Below, in pieces: positions 5,702 to 6,112 of a stretch of DNA of 6,112 nt (positions are counted from its first letter, which is position 1; each line of letters begins with the position of its first letter). The stretch is from positions 1 to 6,112 of the forward strand of contig CALKKN010000021.1 of the NCBI GenBank assembly GCA_937995275.1, written 5' to 3'. Source of the DNA: an uncultured Lysobacterales bacterium (GTDB lineage: Bacteria; Pseudomonadota; Gammaproteobacteria; Xanthomonadales; SZUA-36). The notes beneath the pieces were generated by a model. That model made no database searches and was not told the origin of the DNA. It worked only from the letters and a program-made list of their open reading frames with translations. Made by a program: the position numbers and the translations under genes.

Positions 5702-6112
5702 TCAGGCCGCTCCCGGCCGTAATCGTGACACGCGGTGGATCACCAGCACCAGAACAAAACCGGCAACCGCGAACGCCATTCCCGCCAACACCGTCCCGTC
5801 CAGGGCTTCCGGCCAGACGGGACTGGCGCTGACCAGCCGCTGTTTGCCACGGACCGTCTCGTACACCCGGTCCTGGAACGGCCAGATCACCCACAGCGAC
5901 CCGATCAGGATGCCCTTGATGACCAGCAGCGTGGCCTGGTGATAGTGATGCAGCAGCCAGACGACGGCGCGCGAGAATGCCACGAGCCCTGCCAGGGCGC
6001 CCAACGAAAAGGCCAGTATCACAGGGAGGTCGAACCGTCCGAGCGCGGCAATGATGTAGGCGTACTTGCCGAGGATAAGGAGAATGAACGCACCCGAGAT
6101 GCCGGGCAGGAT
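5702..6112 (-). CDS. DUF368 (PopT-type) polyprenyl-phosphate transporter, C-terminal 136 residues
   Basis: The frame is open from the right window edge to a TGA at 5704-5702, so the N-terminal half is missing. The visible part begins ILPGISGAFILLILGKYAY, the hallmark PGISG...LLxxG-Y signature of DUF368 proteins, followed by two or three hydrophobic helices (SLGALAGLVAFSRAVVWLL, ATLLVIKGILIGSLWVIWPF and GTVLAGMAFAVAGFVLVLVI). Members of this family (PopT of Vibrio cholerae and Staphylococcus aureus) are inner-membrane proteins implicated in returning undecaprenyl phosphate across the membrane for peptidoglycan and other envelope polymers. The His-rich LLHHYHQATLLVIKG segment between helices is also typical. 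A GTG at 6022 is only an internal codon. The gene is convergent with the SDR and shows no sign of sharing its regulation; no clear terminator lies in the 23-bp gap. Confidence 0.88.
   Translation of the reverse strand: MLPGISGAFILLILGKYAYIIAALGRFDLPVILAFSLGALAGLVAFSRAVVWLLHHYHQATLLVIKGILIGSLWVIWPFQDRVYETVRGKQRLVSASPVWPEALDGTVLAGMAFAVAGFVLVLVIHRVSRLRPGAA

Noticed and set aside
5705..5718. GGCC...GGCC hairpin as a terminator between the convergent SDR and DUF368 genes
   Set aside because: Only four pairs, inside the end of the DUF368 coding region and without a T-run.

Overview
The window is a GC-rich piece of a bacterial chromosome with the gene repertoire of a Gram-negative proteobacterium, most likely a gammaproteobacterium. 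The support is two outer-membrane beta-barrel proteins with signal peptides (an OprO/OprP-like porin and a PagP-like small barrel of a type I recall from Pseudomonas-like genomes), a membrane-anchored alpha/beta hydrolase, and a DUF368 polyprenyl-phosphate carrier. Species cannot be named from the sequence. I see no tRNA, rRNA, insertion sequence, phage gene or CRISPR array. Both end genes are cut by the window edges.

Layout, left to right. (1) 2-865 (+): the 3' part of an open frame for a very Arg/Pro/Ala/Ser-rich, probably disordered protein of unknown function. (2) 895-1086 (+): a 63-residue single-span membrane protein with a strong Shine-Dalgarno. The same frame continues past its TGA with peptide that looks like the rest of a PepSY-like domain, so it may be a broken or mis-sequenced gene. 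(3) 3783-1195 (-): a two-gene unit. An inner-membrane-anchored, probably periplasm-facing serine hydrolase comes first, and 6 nt after its stop comes an outer-membrane porin. (4) 3784-3902: a divergent intergenic region with an AT-richer patch and a dyad. (5) 3903-4409 (+): a PagP-like outer-membrane barrel. (6) 4410-4500: a short regulatory stretch with a perfect TATAAT, a 9-bp GC hairpin and the cupin ribosome-binding site. (7) 4501-5678 (+): a tight cupin-SDR pair. The SDR lacks the classical Tyr and Lys of the active site. (8) 6112-5702 (-): the C-terminal part of a DUF368 protein, convergent with the SDR.

How the genes may work together: the hydrolase-porin pair and the divergent PagP-like gene are all envelope proteins facing one shared control region. 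A joint role in handling or remodelling acyl-ester or lipid-like compounds at the envelope is an inference from layout only. The cupin and SDR are almost certainly co-transcribed and are probably a small metabolic module whose substrate cannot be read from sequence. The DUF368 gene belongs to undecaprenyl-phosphate recycling and seems unrelated to its neighbours.
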